DNA from: a virus
DNA: 41,629 nucleotides
IMG/VR virus record: IMGVR_UViG_3300047550_000441
Coordinates: 1-41,629 of that record
Direction: 5' to 3' (one strand)
In this document: positions 21,601-30,160 of the stretch, piece by piece
Layout: each line of letters starts with the position of its first letter
How positions within the stretch are numbered: the stretch's first letter is position 1
Notes under the pieces: model-generated
What the model saw: the letters and a program-made list of their open reading frames with translations, nothing else
What the model was told of the DNA's origin: nothing
The model's database searches: none
Made by a program: the position numbers and the translations under genes

Positions 21601-24107
21601 TTTAGGTTAAAGATCTTGCTGATCTCACCTACAAAGGCATCCTTGACAGAGGCATACAGCCTTCCAAGCCCATTAGAGCCTGTAGGAGACATCCGTAGAT
21701 CTCCTAACTTAGCCATAAAGGACTCATTAGACCAGCCCTCTGCAAGGAACTCCTGCAGGTCTGTAAGACCATATACCCTAGCCCCAATACCTTCAGTAGG
21801 TGCAGCACCATCTACCTCATTAGCCAGAGCCTTCATCTCTTCTGCAGTGAAGTGGTTCTTTGCAAACTTATACAGCCTATCTATGTTCTCAATATGAGAT
21901 CTGATGGCTGCAGTATGCATACCACGCCATACTGTCTTATCTCCCGCAAGATACATAGAGATATACTTAGCCAGCCTAGCATGGACTGCCTCATGCATGA
22001 ATACATAGACAGAGGCATCCGTACCCCATTTAGAGGCAAGGATAATCTCCCCTTGTCTGGTAGTAAGACCTCTGACTACCTCTGCGCCATCAGGACCTAG
22101 TTTCTCAAGGGAGATATTAGCCTCTTTGAGCATGGTATCAGTAAAGAAAGGGATTACCTTCAGGGTAGGTTTGAAGTTAGGATCTTTAAGTAGCCACTTA
22201 GCCATATAGTTGTAGAACTTGACCATAGGCTTAGACATACCCTTGACATCCCCATGTTTGAGAGTAGAGATGACATCCAAGGCTCCTCTTGCATCATTGA
22301 GAGTAATCTTGTTCTTAAGAGCTTCTGATGGGTAGAGAGGGCTTATATCACTCATCTGAGCAGCAGCCTTCTCTACTGCCAGATTACCTTCCTGTACCCT
22401 AGGAGCATTCAAATCTGTACCACCTAGTACATCAGTTATGCCATAACCTTCCCTAGAGATAGCCTCAGGGCCTACAGGAGTAGGTCTGTCAGGTCTAGGA
22501 GGAGTAATGTCTGCAGGAGGTCCCATTAGCCTAGGTTTAGAACCATCATTGAACCTCCCGGTTGCAGGGTCAATAGAAGGCTCTATAGCACCTAATTTAG
22601 GGGCCTCAGGAGCCTTTGGAAGCTCAGGGGCATACCCTACCCTAGGTGCAGGGCTTTCAATGGCTGCAGGACCCCTTAAATGCGGTTTAAAGGGTATCCC
22701 TTCAGGAGGGGTAACAGGCAATCCTCTGTCTGCCGTTAATCCTGCAGGCAGATTAGACATTTCTGTAGCCCCACCAAAACCCCTAGTAGCATTAACTGAC
22801 AGGTCTACAGACCCCTCAGGATTGAGCCTAGGAACCCTAGGAGCAGAAGGTTGTAGAGATAGCCCTTCCCCTGCATTAGGGGGCAGGGCAGCCAGTTCTA
22901 GACCACCTTGAGTAGGGTTGAGAGGAGTACGGTAAGGACCTTGAGTACCTTGCTGGAGAGCTACATTAGGATCTCCGTTCTTAAGAGCAAGTTCAGGAGA
23001 ATAGGGCTTTACCTCTGCAGCACCGGGGAGTACAGAAGGTTCTTGCCTAGGGAACTCCAAAGCACCCATACGTAGAGATTCTGGGGTTGCCATAGTCCTA
23101 GGATTCATACCTGCATCACCTGCTCCCGCAAGAGCAGTAGGAGCAGATTCTCTAGTTAGACTAGCAGGTACTTGTTCTCCTCTTGCAGCAGCAATAGCTG
23201 CCTCTTGTCTAGCCCTGATAATAGGGTCAGGAGATAGAGAGGTAGGCATTGGCCTAGAAGGTGCAGTACCTCCCTCTTGTAGAGGCCCAGAGATAGGGTC
23301 ATAAACCTCTCCCTTAGGGAAAGCTTCTCTAGTATCTCCTACAATATCAGGATAGACAGTACTAGGATCAGGTACCTCATAGTTAAGCTTACCTTCTTGA
23401 GCAAAGATAATATCTTCTGCAGTTACCTCTCTACCTTGAGAAGCAGCATACTCTTGAGCCTTCTGTAGATCTTGTTGGACCTTAAGATCCTCAGGAGGTA
23501 ATTGAGGAGCAGCTTCAGGTGCTTTAGGCTTCCTTGCAGACTCAATAAGACCACTAGCTTTATTAACTCCTGCAGCACCACGTTCAATAGGCAACAGATT
23601 ACCTACAACATTACCAATTGCCCCGGGAATATCTGCATACTGATACATGCGCTGTTTATCAAAAGGTCTATTCTCTTTCATAGAGTCATAGAACTCTCGT
23701 ATAGCCCCTGCAGGCACAGTAGCTTTCTCAAATATACTTTGAGTAGCTTCAGGCAAAGCCTCAAACCATGCCTGAACTACCTCACTACCTAATTGCTTTT
23801 CAGAGTTGTCGGGTTCATAACCATAGTGCTCATAGCCACTATTCATCATACCCATAATACGGTCTACGTACCCTTTGGTAAAAGGTACTTGAGTAACCGC
23901 AGCTACTGGCCCAAGAGTTGCAGCAGCAGCAAAACCCTGCAAGCCTCTACCTGCAGTAGCTGCTGCACCTGTTAGAACATCCCCTATCTTAGTACCACCT
24001 GCATCCTGCTTGGCTACACCAATAGTACGTTCTATTTCCTGAATTGCCTTCTCAGGATCTGTCTCATCCAGCTTATAAAGCTTACCTGCATACCTATAAA
24101 TAGGCAT
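18672..24107 (-). CDS. Giant ejection-type (internal virion) protein, 1,811 aa
   Basis: This is by far the largest gene. The first 60 residues form a small domain, a Pro/Gly-rich low-complexity region covers about 230-570, and an HEAVH zincin motif sits at 705-709 within a FMHEAVHARLAKY helix. The rest is mostly helical, with hydrophobic stretches at about 1335-1365 and 1535-1560. In podoviruses such large, late proteins next to two smaller Ala/Gln-rich proteins are usually ejected with the DNA to form a channel through the envelope. The peptidase-like motif suggests a processing or cell-envelope activity, which is inference. The start overlaps the upstream gene by one base. Three palindrome variants lie inside. 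Confidence 0.8.
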   Translation of the reverse strand: MPIYRYAGKLYKLDETDPEKAIQEIERTIGVAKQDAGGTKIGDVLTGAAATAGRGLQGFAAAATLGPVAAVTQVPFTKGYVDRIMGMMNSGYEHYGYEPDNSEKQLGSEVVQAWFEALPEATQSIFEKATVPAGAIREFYDSMKENRPFDKQRMYQYADIPGAIGNVVGNLLPIERGAAGVNKASGLIESARKPKAPEAAPQLPPEDLKVQQDLQKAQEYAASQGREVTAEDIIFAQEGKLNYEVPDPSTVYPDIVGDTREAFPKGEVYDPISGPLQEGGTAPSRPMPTSLSPDPIIRARQEAAIAAARGEQVPASLTRESAPTALAGAGDAGMNPRTMATPESLRMGALEFPRQEPSVLPGAAEVKPYSPELALKNGDPNVALQQGTQGPYRTPLNPTQGGLELAALPPNAGEGLSLQPSAPRVPRLNPEGSVDLSVNATRGFGGATEMSNLPAGLTADRGLPVTPPEGIPFKPHLRGPAAIESPAPRVGYAPELPKAPEAPKLGAIEPSIDPATGRFNDGSKPRLMGPPADITPPRPDRPTPVGPEAISREGYGITDVLGGTDLNAPRVQEGNLAVEKAAAQMSDISPLYPSEALKNKITLNDARGALDVISTLKHGDVKGMSKPMVKFYNYMAKWLLKDPNFKPTLKVIPFFTDTMLKEANISLEKLGPDGAEVVRGLTTRQGEIILASKWGTDASVYVFMHEAVHARLAKYISMYLAGDKTVWRGMHTAAIRSHIENIDRLYKFAKNHFTAEEMKALANEVDGAAPTEGIGARVYGLTDLQEFLAEGWSNESFMAKLGDLRMSPTGSNGLGRLYASVKDAFVGEISKIFNLNPEGKSVLEALHSETVKLLKAIDENERGLASEKRRDYYNKDAVDWDAKLSEGFSGQPVVNRAQPPEKGLQGKQEYLDSLAGKLSPATLRLTGDTLYNAYKKQWDKDNKPLPNPIGWSRETPEQVLERLYRKDGTRREDDVRTAGVGYTSANAGNSLIRYVYDNISRASNQVDTIFNKLTRGSMSTVDKNRFGLSPNAKVRRVESPDSLKMTQKQVKGKDIENVLNTIMEAGMDTTKLEDPMFLRARGITGPAERYIKALVKFGKDSLEEVNKARKLAGLEPVAYNPKWIMSQVRYGEFHVYQLDPTTNKHEFLQGFKTKAEADSVSAYVNKNRGLKTTVIRADYNPRNMDQVPLDSFFALSKVVTDPATRETIQSAIAEAIQHLGTNKYGLTRDASETVKASSKELIASLGNDKAWEHVNASLDIYARQVAKYAGSSEAKRNITKLMSLNPKLRVDYEHSFDRANSMWENYAGLRKGDWEKAMEKFVQTYSDTLPKTIGRDAIMTLSTLGIRAAVLMLNPVQILASVTQSVYMPARLAQINAREFGDKGSLVYANLKTTKHMWAPSEETLQLYKYGLDHGVVEARYAESLDWQQSESKGVYALKYMTGEKAAAFADTRSRTTAYLMSYEFAKSAGLDHQKALDFAVREATGAMVQYEKWSRMPFFTKDIVTEAMSPLTTFVSSQMFQLALFMKDATFPRYQQERIVKPLMIMMGALVFFAGARGLPGIEDMATIYDAINNWRIKEGHDPMPSSNELWSNLPQVVQYGVPSHLMGVDVHGTFGMGRIAGSFTNALGLAWGNNAMKGFGELATSVDSMTGEQALDLFSKVSPRVVTELIRSYINDAGPLDEQDVRDKNGQLIMKRTEAEQLTTLLLGRNTIKEAEAKADKYDYNNLSASIKAAANQAAQKLAESYRKNQPWPEFVDRVMEQHPEATMSILKQAQKRYQEMDMTLEEKAFNKTNKDATMRQIFEGVYGN

Positions 24108-25120
24108 TACTTATTACCTCTCGGAGTTAGATCAATAATTTCTTCGCCACCTGCTGCACGAGTAACATTACCTCCTGCAGTAAGACCGGCAATAGCTTTA
24201 CGTACCTTTTCTTGTGCGGCAGCAATAGCTTTGGTATCCTTACTGAGAATAGCCCTATTTAACTCTCTCTCATACCTAGCTAGATCAAGAGCAGCTTGGT
24301 TTTGAGCAGCTTGTTCACCCGGAGTAAAGGGCTTACCTGCACCTGCAGTCTGAGCATTGAATCGTTCAGTAGCCATAGCTTTCAACTCACGAGGATCTTT
24401 ATTGGGATATTGCCTTCGCAGGTCATCTACAATAGAGTTCCACATAGTAGTCCTGATATTCTCATCAGGCTTAGGTCTAGCATTAGCTGCAGATATACGC
24501 CCTTGGTTTTCCCTTTCCTGTACATCCATAGCTTGAATATACTGAGGTCTAGTCCTTGCAATATGCCCTAGAACCTTATCGGGGTTCTGGAATAGAGCTT
24601 GATGGTATTGCTCAGGAATACCTAGCCTTTTAGCCTCTTGTTGAACATAGGCTTGGGCTGCAGGTCCCATAAAGGCTGCCTGTTGAGCCAGCTTCTCAAG
24701 TTCATCCATCTGCCTAATTCTAGTTTCCATCTCTGTCTTAGAGAGTTCTGCAAGGTTCCTACGTTGAAGAGTTATATTGTTGATATTAGAAGTATCAGCA
24801 TTAGCATCTGTAGCTCTAGTCTGAGCTTTTACTTGAGCAATATTAGCTAGGGTTTGAGGTAGGATAGTCTGAGTAGTAGTATCAGCTTTAGCTACATTAG
24901 CTGCTCGTTCTGCATTCCTGACTACATCATTAAGACCATACTCATGCAGTTTGTTCTGTTGGTCTTGTACCCCAAGAGCAGAAGATAGTTGAGACAGACC
25001 TAAGGTATTCTTATAGTCCCTCTCTTGATCTCCATAAAGATAACCTCCCAAGAAACCATCAGGAGTCCATCCTAGTTTAGGTTGCATCCCTGCAGGGGAT
25101 GTGTAGTTTACGTCTGCCAT
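24107..25120 (-). CDS. Coiled-coil ejection-type virion protein, 337 aa
   Basis: The protein is rich in Ala, Gln and Asn with long helical, coiled-coil-prone segments (RNAERAANVAKADTTTQ, LARYERELNRAILSK) and no catalytic motif. It sits between the Gly-rich 480-aa protein and the 1,811-aa protein and overlaps each by one base, so the three are probably made and assembled together. The set resembles the three internal proteins of T7-like and P22-like phages. The assignment rests on layout and context. Confidence 0.65.
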   Translation of the reverse strand: MADVNYTSPAGMQPKLGWTPDGFLGGYLYGDQERDYKNTLGLSQLSSALGVQDQQNKLHEYGLNDVVRNAERAANVAKADTTTQTILPQTLANIAQVKAQTRATDANADTSNINNITLQRRNLAELSKTEMETRIRQMDELEKLAQQAAFMGPAAQAYVQQEAKRLGIPEQYHQALFQNPDKVLGHIARTRPQYIQAMDVQERENQGRISAANARPKPDENIRTTMWNSIVDDLRRQYPNKDPRELKAMATERFNAQTAGAGKPFTPGEQAAQNQAALDLARYERELNRAILSKDTKAIAAAQEKVRKAIAGLTAGGNVTRAAGGEEIIDLTPRGNK

Positions 25121-26562
25121 TATGCAATCCTTATATTGATACCAGAGCCACTGTTACCACCAGTGTTACCCTGACCACCATTAGATGTAATCCTACCAAA
25201 GAGATCCTCCAGAGGGCTTCTATTCCCTATTGCCTGATTAATACCATATCCTATGTTACCATAAGAGTTATTCTTGGCTTGAGCAGCTTGTGTTTCTCCT
25301 TGCTGATAAATAGAACCTGCTTGACCGGGACCAAACCCTGCACCTGCATTAGTAGCTAGTTGTTGAAGATAAGGCATTGCAAACTGAGTCTGAGCTTGAG
25401 TACCTGCCTGCATCATACCTAGAGCCTCATTACCTGAACCACTATAACCTTTAGCACTTAGAGCACGTTGAGTAGCATTCATTGCCTGATCTCGGATGCC
25501 TGAGAATAGAGAGTTATTCATCATCTGGCTAGGATTATCGTACATGTTCTTAAGAGCAGATTGGTAGTAAGGTCTTTGGGCAGCAAAGGGATCTGCCTTA
25601 TCAGATGCGGCCCTAGTTGCCTCTAGGAGCTTATCTGCCATTTCCTTATTACCCATGTAACCAAAGAGAGCAGCTAATGCATTACCGTAGTTAGGTTGAC
25701 CAGTTCCAAAGGCAGAAGTTCCCCCACCTGTACCTTCTCCTCCAAATAGAGAACTGAGAGGTAGTGTCCCATTAGCAATTTGTTTAACTATAGTAAGAGG
25801 ATCACCATAGACATTACCACCAAAGGTACCTGTAGGAGCAGTAGTACCTGCAGGCAAAGCTACATCACCAAAATCTGCAGGTAACGTAGAGGCTTTGATT
25901 GTAGTGCCTTCCATAGTATTATCTACAGGAAAGTCCCAACCATTACTTGTATCTGCAATAGTAGAACCACTTTCAGTAACTGTGTCTGCTAAGGTAGTCC
26001 CTGTACCTCGAGTAGATTGTATGACAGGATCAAGCAATTCGCTCCATACGCTATCTCCTGCGTTGAACGCACCAGCGTCATAGGCACTAAAGCCGCTAGT
26101 GTCCAATCCCGCACCAATGTCCACGCCCCCGGCAAGTGAGCCTAGTCCGAACCCTGATGCTAAACCACCTGTAATTGCAGAAGTTGCTGCGGCCTGTACT
26201 AATTTGTCCATCCAGCCGGGTCCACTGTCTGTGACATGCCCTCCTGCTACCCAGTCGCTTGGAAGTTCGACCATTGGCGAGCCATCTGGACCTTGCACAA
26301 GCCGAGTCACCCCGCCACTTGGGGAGTACGCCTTCAGGGTAGTATTTCCCTCCTGCCCAGTATTCCACCACCAATTCCCTATTGACTGCCCTGTATATGG
26401 GACAAGCCTTGCTCCAGAGGAGGCTTTTGGCAACGATGCTTTTTCTGTCCATGTGTCGCCAACCTGCACATAGTTGGGATTATCAACACCGTCCTCCACA
26501 TACCCGTAGGCAGTAGGTTGCCCATCTTCATCATATTTAGTAGGTTTCCATTCACGGGCCAT
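25120..26562 (-). CDS. Gly/Ala/Gln-rich ejection-type virion protein, 480 aa
   Basis: AAGGA precedes the ATG. The N-terminal part (about residues 1-175) is coded by sequence rich in CpG, unlike the rest of the gene. The middle is Gly/Thr-rich, and residues about 300-450 are helical with many Ala, Gln and Asn (NATQRALSAKGY, MQAGTQAQTQF, QAAQAKNNSY), as in small DNA-ejection proteins. The C-terminus is Gly/Asn-rich. It is the first of the three-gene ejection group. The sharp change in base use suggests that the N-terminal domain was exchanged. Confidence 0.65.
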   Translation of the reverse strand: MAREWKPTKYDEDGQPTAYGYVEDGVDNPNYVQVGDTWTEKASLPKASSGARLVPYTGQSIGNWWWNTGQEGNTTLKAYSPSGGVTRLVQGPDGSPMVELPSDWVAGGHVTDSGPGWMDKLVQAAATSAITGGLASGFGLGSLAGGVDIGAGLDTSGFSAYDAGAFNAGDSVWSELLDPVIQSTRGTGTTLADTVTESGSTIADTSNGWDFPVDNTMEGTTIKASTLPADFGDVALPAGTTAPTGTFGGNVYGDPLTIVKQIANGTLPLSSLFGGEGTGGGTSAFGTGQPNYGNALAALFGYMGNKEMADKLLEATRAASDKADPFAAQRPYYQSALKNMYDNPSQMMNNSLFSGIRDQAMNATQRALSAKGYSGSGNEALGMMQAGTQAQTQFAMPYLQQLATNAGAGFGPGQAGSIYQQGETQAAQAKNNSYGNIGYGINQAIGNRSPLEDLFGRITSNGGQGNTGGNSGSGINIRIA

Positions 26563-26574
26563 GATATTTCCTTA

Positions 26575-27174
26575 TTAATCTACAAAAGCATAGTAGGCAT
26601 TGACTATGGCAGTCAAGGCACCTGCAGGATTAGGTGCAGTACCTGAAGATAAGCCGGTGCTAGAAGTTGCAGCCACTATAGGAGTCATACCTGTAATACT
26701 ACCGTTATTATTAGTTACACCACTGGTAATGTTAAGCAGAGTAGGTATTGTCCCTGCAGATTGAGTACACATGAACCCAAGGTAGTATAACCCTGTATAA
26801 GTTAGGTTATAGGGACTAGAAAGTGCCATCCTAAAGGCAGTATTAGCACCAAAGGCAGTAGCACCTGTGTTATCGGTTGCTTGTGCCAGAAGGTTCAGGT
26901 TCCTGTCATAGAGAGCATAATACAGGTGTGTACCTCCTGTCTCACCTGTTGCCCCAGAGACAAAGGTAATACCTGTAACAGTCTTACCTGCAGGGAGCCA
27001 TATTGCAGTCATAGTCAGAGTACCTGAGGTAGGTGCAACTGCTGCAGATATGGCTAGACGCCTGTCATAGGTTTGAGCAAATGGTTGAGTAACTAAGCTT
27101 GCAGTGCCAGTAGGGAGTATGGTACTCCCATTCTGGGCAATGATGTTAGCTTCTTCAGCAGCAGAGATACTCAT
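26575..27174 (-). CDS. Putative structural protein, 199 aa
   Basis: The ATG at 27174 overlaps the upstream stop (TAATG); an upstream in-frame start at 27222 would lie inside the previous gene. The protein is beta-rich and poor in charge, with Thr, Gly, Ala and aromatic strands (TSGTLTMTAIWLPAGK, THLYYALYDRNLNL, LYYLGFMCTQS), consistent with a jelly-roll virion surface protein. It follows a 228-aa protein of similar character. No specific family is recognised. Confidence 0.7.
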   Translation of the reverse strand: MSISAAEEANIIAQNGSTILPTGTASLVTQPFAQTYDRRLAISAAVAPTSGTLTMTAIWLPAGKTVTGITFVSGATGETGGTHLYYALYDRNLNLLAQATDNTGATAFGANTAFRMALSSPYNLTYTGLYYLGFMCTQSAGTIPTLLNITSGVTNNNGSITGMTPIVAATSSTGLSSGTAPNPAGALTAIVNAYYAFVD

Positions 27175-27860
27175 TAGTAGCTCGCCACTTCTGCCCAACT
27201 CATACTGACAGACATATACCAAGTACCTGTTGCAGCAGGGGAGTTAGTCCTGATTGCAAGAGTATCTCCTGTCTGGAGGATAAGAGGGTGTACGCCAAAA
27301 TCCCGTTGAGAGAATAGTTCAAAAGGAGGAGTGGTTACCAAGGTACGATTATCTGCTCCCATACAGGAATTCAATGGAGAAGCTTCTAAAGTCTGCCCTG
27401 TAGCTGCAGTCAGGGCTGCAGTCGTAGCAATACGGATCTCGCCAGAGGTAGCAAAGGCAGTGGTTGCCATAGAGCTACGAAGCTTGTTACTAAGGCTGGT
27501 AGGGGCAAGAGCAGTACCACCAGAACCATTGGCAGTTGATCCATGGCCTACAATCAGTTCCAGAGGGGCACCAAGAGTAGTTGCAGCAAAGCCGGTTGCA
27601 GTAGAACACTGAATTAACAGTTTCTTAAGAACAAACAGTTTGCTGGAGTCTGCCCAACGTACTTGGAACACTTGAGCACCTGAGGCAATACCGGCAGCTA
27701 TCAAGCCTGTCATAGTTCCTATACTGTAGTGTCCACCATTGATACCACCTGCAGTACCATAATCAAAGGGTCGAATAGATACCCGAGCAGCCTGATGTGT
27801 AGGGTCAACTTGTTGCTCTACCGAAACATTCGGGCCATTACCATGTACAATAACATCCAT
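27174..27860 (-). CDS. Putative structural protein, 228 aa
   Basis: A beta-rich, Ala/Thr/Gly-rich product with GTAGGINGGHYSIGT near residue 36 and a late WYMSVSMSW strand. It looks like a virion surface or tail-associated protein and lies in a run of small structural genes after the gp10-like gene. Its ATG follows the stop of the upstream 76-aa gene directly. A palindrome variant (TTTCTTAAGAAC, 27621-27632) lies inside. Exact role unknown. Confidence 0.7.
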   Translation of the reverse strand: MDVIVHGNGPNVSVEQQVDPTHQAARVSIRPFDYGTAGGINGGHYSIGTMTGLIAAGIASGAQVFQVRWADSSKLFVLKKLLIQCSTATGFAATTLGAPLELIVGHGSTANGSGGTALAPTSLSNKLRSSMATTAFATSGEIRIATTAALTAATGQTLEASPLNSCMGADNRTLVTTPPFELFSQRDFGVHPLILQTGDTLAIRTNSPAATGTWYMSVSMSWAEVASY

Positions 27861-28091
27861 TTAGTCATCTCCTTGTAAATCATCTAAATCTATATCTTGT
27901 CTCTTTACATCCATCATATTAATAAGTAGAAGTAAAGCATTTCTTATTTCAATATTAGTCTTAACTAGCTGTTGCAAAGTTTCTGCATCTACATTTATAG
28001 AGCCATCTGAGTTGATAGCTAAAGTATCTGTGCCATCTGAAATGGTAGATACTCCTGTAGTGCCTGACCGTAGAGAGACAAAGGATGTCAT
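27861..28091 (-). CDS. Small protein of unknown function, 76 aa
   Basis: The ATG at 28091 overlaps the upstream TGA (ATGA) and starts MTSFVSLRSG; a frame start at 28103 is less likely because it lies within the previous gene. The N-terminal half is Gly/Thr/Ser-rich, and the C-terminal half is a helix (QQLVKTNIEIRNALLLLINMM) with an acidic tail (DIDLDDLQGDD). It is probably a minor virion component by position. Confidence 0.65.
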   Translation of the reverse strand: MTSFVSLRSGTTGVSTISDGTDTLAINSDGSINVDAETLQQLVKTNIEIRNALLLLINMMDVKRQDIDLDDLQGDD

Positions 28092-28447
28092 GCGTAGTAC
28101 CACCCTAAAGTCTTAGAGTACCCTATTGTCTCTCCTGTCAATAGTTCTTTCTTGAGCAGAACTCTCTGCGTAGTGCCATCATCAGTTTTAACTACTACCG
28201 TTACAGTAGCAGTATCGGAGTTGTGTATTACAATCCCTACAATCTCAAAGCAAGTACCCTGTATAGTAGGTGCAGGGAGTATAGTTACATCTGCAGTATT
28301 GCTAAGGGCAGACCTGTAAGTGCTAGGTTTTGAGTCTGTCCCTTTGGCATTGTAGACATCATAGAAGACATGAACATCTGGCTGAGAGGTAGCAATTGCC
28401 CCTGTCAGATTGGCTACCAGTTTAAGATTAGTGGCATTGAGATACAT
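28088..28447 (-). CDS. Putative structural protein, 119 aa
   Basis: A beta-rich product (VHVFYDVYNAKG, FEIVGIVIHNSD, TATVTVVVKTDDG), ending GETIGYSKTLGWYYA, suggests a single beta-sandwich domain. It overlaps the gp10-like gene upstream by one base and the 76-aa gene downstream by 4 nt, so all are coupled. Such small beta-sandwich proteins near head-completion genes are often head or tail decoration proteins, but no family is certain. Confidence 0.68.
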   Translation of the reverse strand: MYLNATNLKLVANLTGAIATSQPDVHVFYDVYNAKGTDSKPSTYRSALSNTADVTILPAPTIQGTCFEIVGIVIHNSDTATVTVVVKTDDGTTQRVLLKKELLTGETIGYSKTLGWYYA

Positions 28448-30159
28448 TAGTGAGTGCCTTGCTTGATGTAGAGTTCTAGAGCCTCTAGCCGACAGGCAGC
28501 ATTGCCTGCATGGGTTATCTTGAATGCTCTACGCTTGAATGAGCCACATGCCTTAAGGTTAGGATCTGCATTAGCCATATCTATAGTTCTAGCAGTAGAG
28601 AAGTTCTGGTAATCATCATCTGACCAAGAGATACTCACATTGTTAGTAGAGGCAGCTTGATCCCCTATTAGCCGTAGTTGAGGTAACCATTTTCTCATGG
28701 AGTTATTACCATCTACCTTGCTAGTCTGGATAATCATGTTATAGGCTACACCATTATCTTGATAGACCATACTTGCAGGGTCCATCTTGTATATCTTACC
28801 ACTTATATCTGTGACTGATTGAGCATAAATAGTACGAGCTAACCCAGTACCTGTAGGTACTATATTGTGCCATAGTACAGTTGCTCCACCCATCTCATGC
28901 CAAAGCTCAGTCTCCATGCAGTAGACATAGGTATTGTATCCCACAGTAAAACTAACAAAGGTTTGACCATTGTATTTGTAGGTATTAGCAAAAGCTGGTT
29001 CATTATTATACCCCATAACAATATCACTTGTACTACGACTAAGTTGTTTTTCAATGCTTGGGGTGCTAATCCTTTTAGGCTGGTAGTTATCAAGTACATA
29101 GACCCCTACGCCGCCTTCTGCAGTATTGGCAAGCCATGCTACAGTATCACCTACTGCAGTGTAGGCCCTAGGACCAACACATCCAATGTTAATTTGGTAC
29201 TGATCCATCCTCTCAAGAGGAGAACCTAATTCATTACCTACGTTTCTGAGGAACTCTATACTATTACCGCCAAAGGCCATAATAGAGTTCTTATATCTAA
29301 TTAAACCTACCCCAGAGTCAGGTCTTGCAATGGTAGCAATATAGTTGAGAGCGGTCCAAGATAGGAAGTTACCATTATCGCTGTTGTAGATTCTACCTGT
29401 AGTATCCATGATAAAGGCATAGTCATCCATGAATACAAAGCCCCCTGTAATAGTACGGCTGGCATTACCGGGGAAATCTGTATCTGTAATCTTCTGGGCT
29501 ACGGTATGGGTTATAGTAACACCTGCATTAGTGGCAGTGGCAGGTAGAGACATAGTAATCTGGGTTGCAGAGTCTATAGAGACAATCCTAGTGCCTGCCT
29601 GTATGCCTGTGCCAGATAAAGCTTGTCCTACATATCGGGAAGTAGTACTAGATACATTAGTAAGAGTAGTTACCCCATTAGAAGTATCTGCAGTAAAGGT
29701 GTTAGAAAATGTGAATGGTGCTGTAATCATCCACATACTTGCATCACTACAGGCCATTACAAGATAGGCAGTACTACCTAATTTAGTATAAGAAATGTTT
29801 AAAGGTATTCCTGAAAAAGAACCTGTAGATGTAGTGCCAAGATACAAAGTATTAGCATTATCCCAAGAACTTGCTGTGGTTGATTGGTCGGGCCAATAAC
29901 ATAAAGCTACTCCCTTACCACCTGCACTAGGGGTACTAAAAGACTCCCATCCCGGCCTCTTACTTACATAGTAGCTAGTAGCTCCAGTAGAAGGATTAGC
30001 TACCTTAGTAGGCACTGCATTTATAAACCTTTGATCTGTAGTTGTAGTAGAAGAATAAGTATAAATAGAGGTACTAGAGTCATTAACTCTACTATTATAC
30101 CCTCCTACCAGAGGTATTCTCCAGACATCTTCTTGCTGAGTACTGATGTTATAGGGCAT
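28447..30159 (-). CDS. P22 gp10-like packaged-DNA stabilisation protein
   Basis: The 570-aa protein starts with a GGYNSR-type motif, repeats beta-rich segments, and contains VAWLANTAEGGVGVYVLDNY and ELWHEMGG stretches typical of the P22 tail accessory factor gp10 group, a beta-propeller-like protein that plugs the head after packaging. It directly follows the gp4-like gene, the same order as in P22-type tails. The match is by overall pattern rather than a catalytic motif. Confidence 0.7.
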   Translation of the reverse strand: MPYNISTQQEDVWRIPLVGGYNSRVNDSSTSIYTYSSTTTTDQRFINAVPTKVANPSTGATSYYVSKRPGWESFSTPSAGGKGVALCYWPDQSTTASSWDNANTLYLGTTSTGSFSGIPLNISYTKLGSTAYLVMACSDASMWMITAPFTFSNTFTADTSNGVTTLTNVSSTTSRYVGQALSGTGIQAGTRIVSIDSATQITMSLPATATNAGVTITHTVAQKITDTDFPGNASRTITGGFVFMDDYAFIMDTTGRIYNSDNGNFLSWTALNYIATIARPDSGVGLIRYKNSIMAFGGNSIEFLRNVGNELGSPLERMDQYQINIGCVGPRAYTAVGDTVAWLANTAEGGVGVYVLDNYQPKRISTPSIEKQLSRSTSDIVMGYNNEPAFANTYKYNGQTFVSFTVGYNTYVYCMETELWHEMGGATVLWHNIVPTGTGLARTIYAQSVTDISGKIYKMDPASMVYQDNGVAYNMIIQTSKVDGNNSMRKWLPQLRLIGDQAASTNNVSISWSDDDYQNFSTARTIDMANADPNLKACGSFKRRAFKITHAGNAACRLEALELYIKQGTH

Positions 30160-30160
30160 A

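Noticed and set aside
22507-22911. 134-codon + strand frame opposite the 1,811-aa gene
   Set aside because: It mirrors the Pro/Gly-rich low-complexity region of the real gene, with no start context and no neighbours in that direction.
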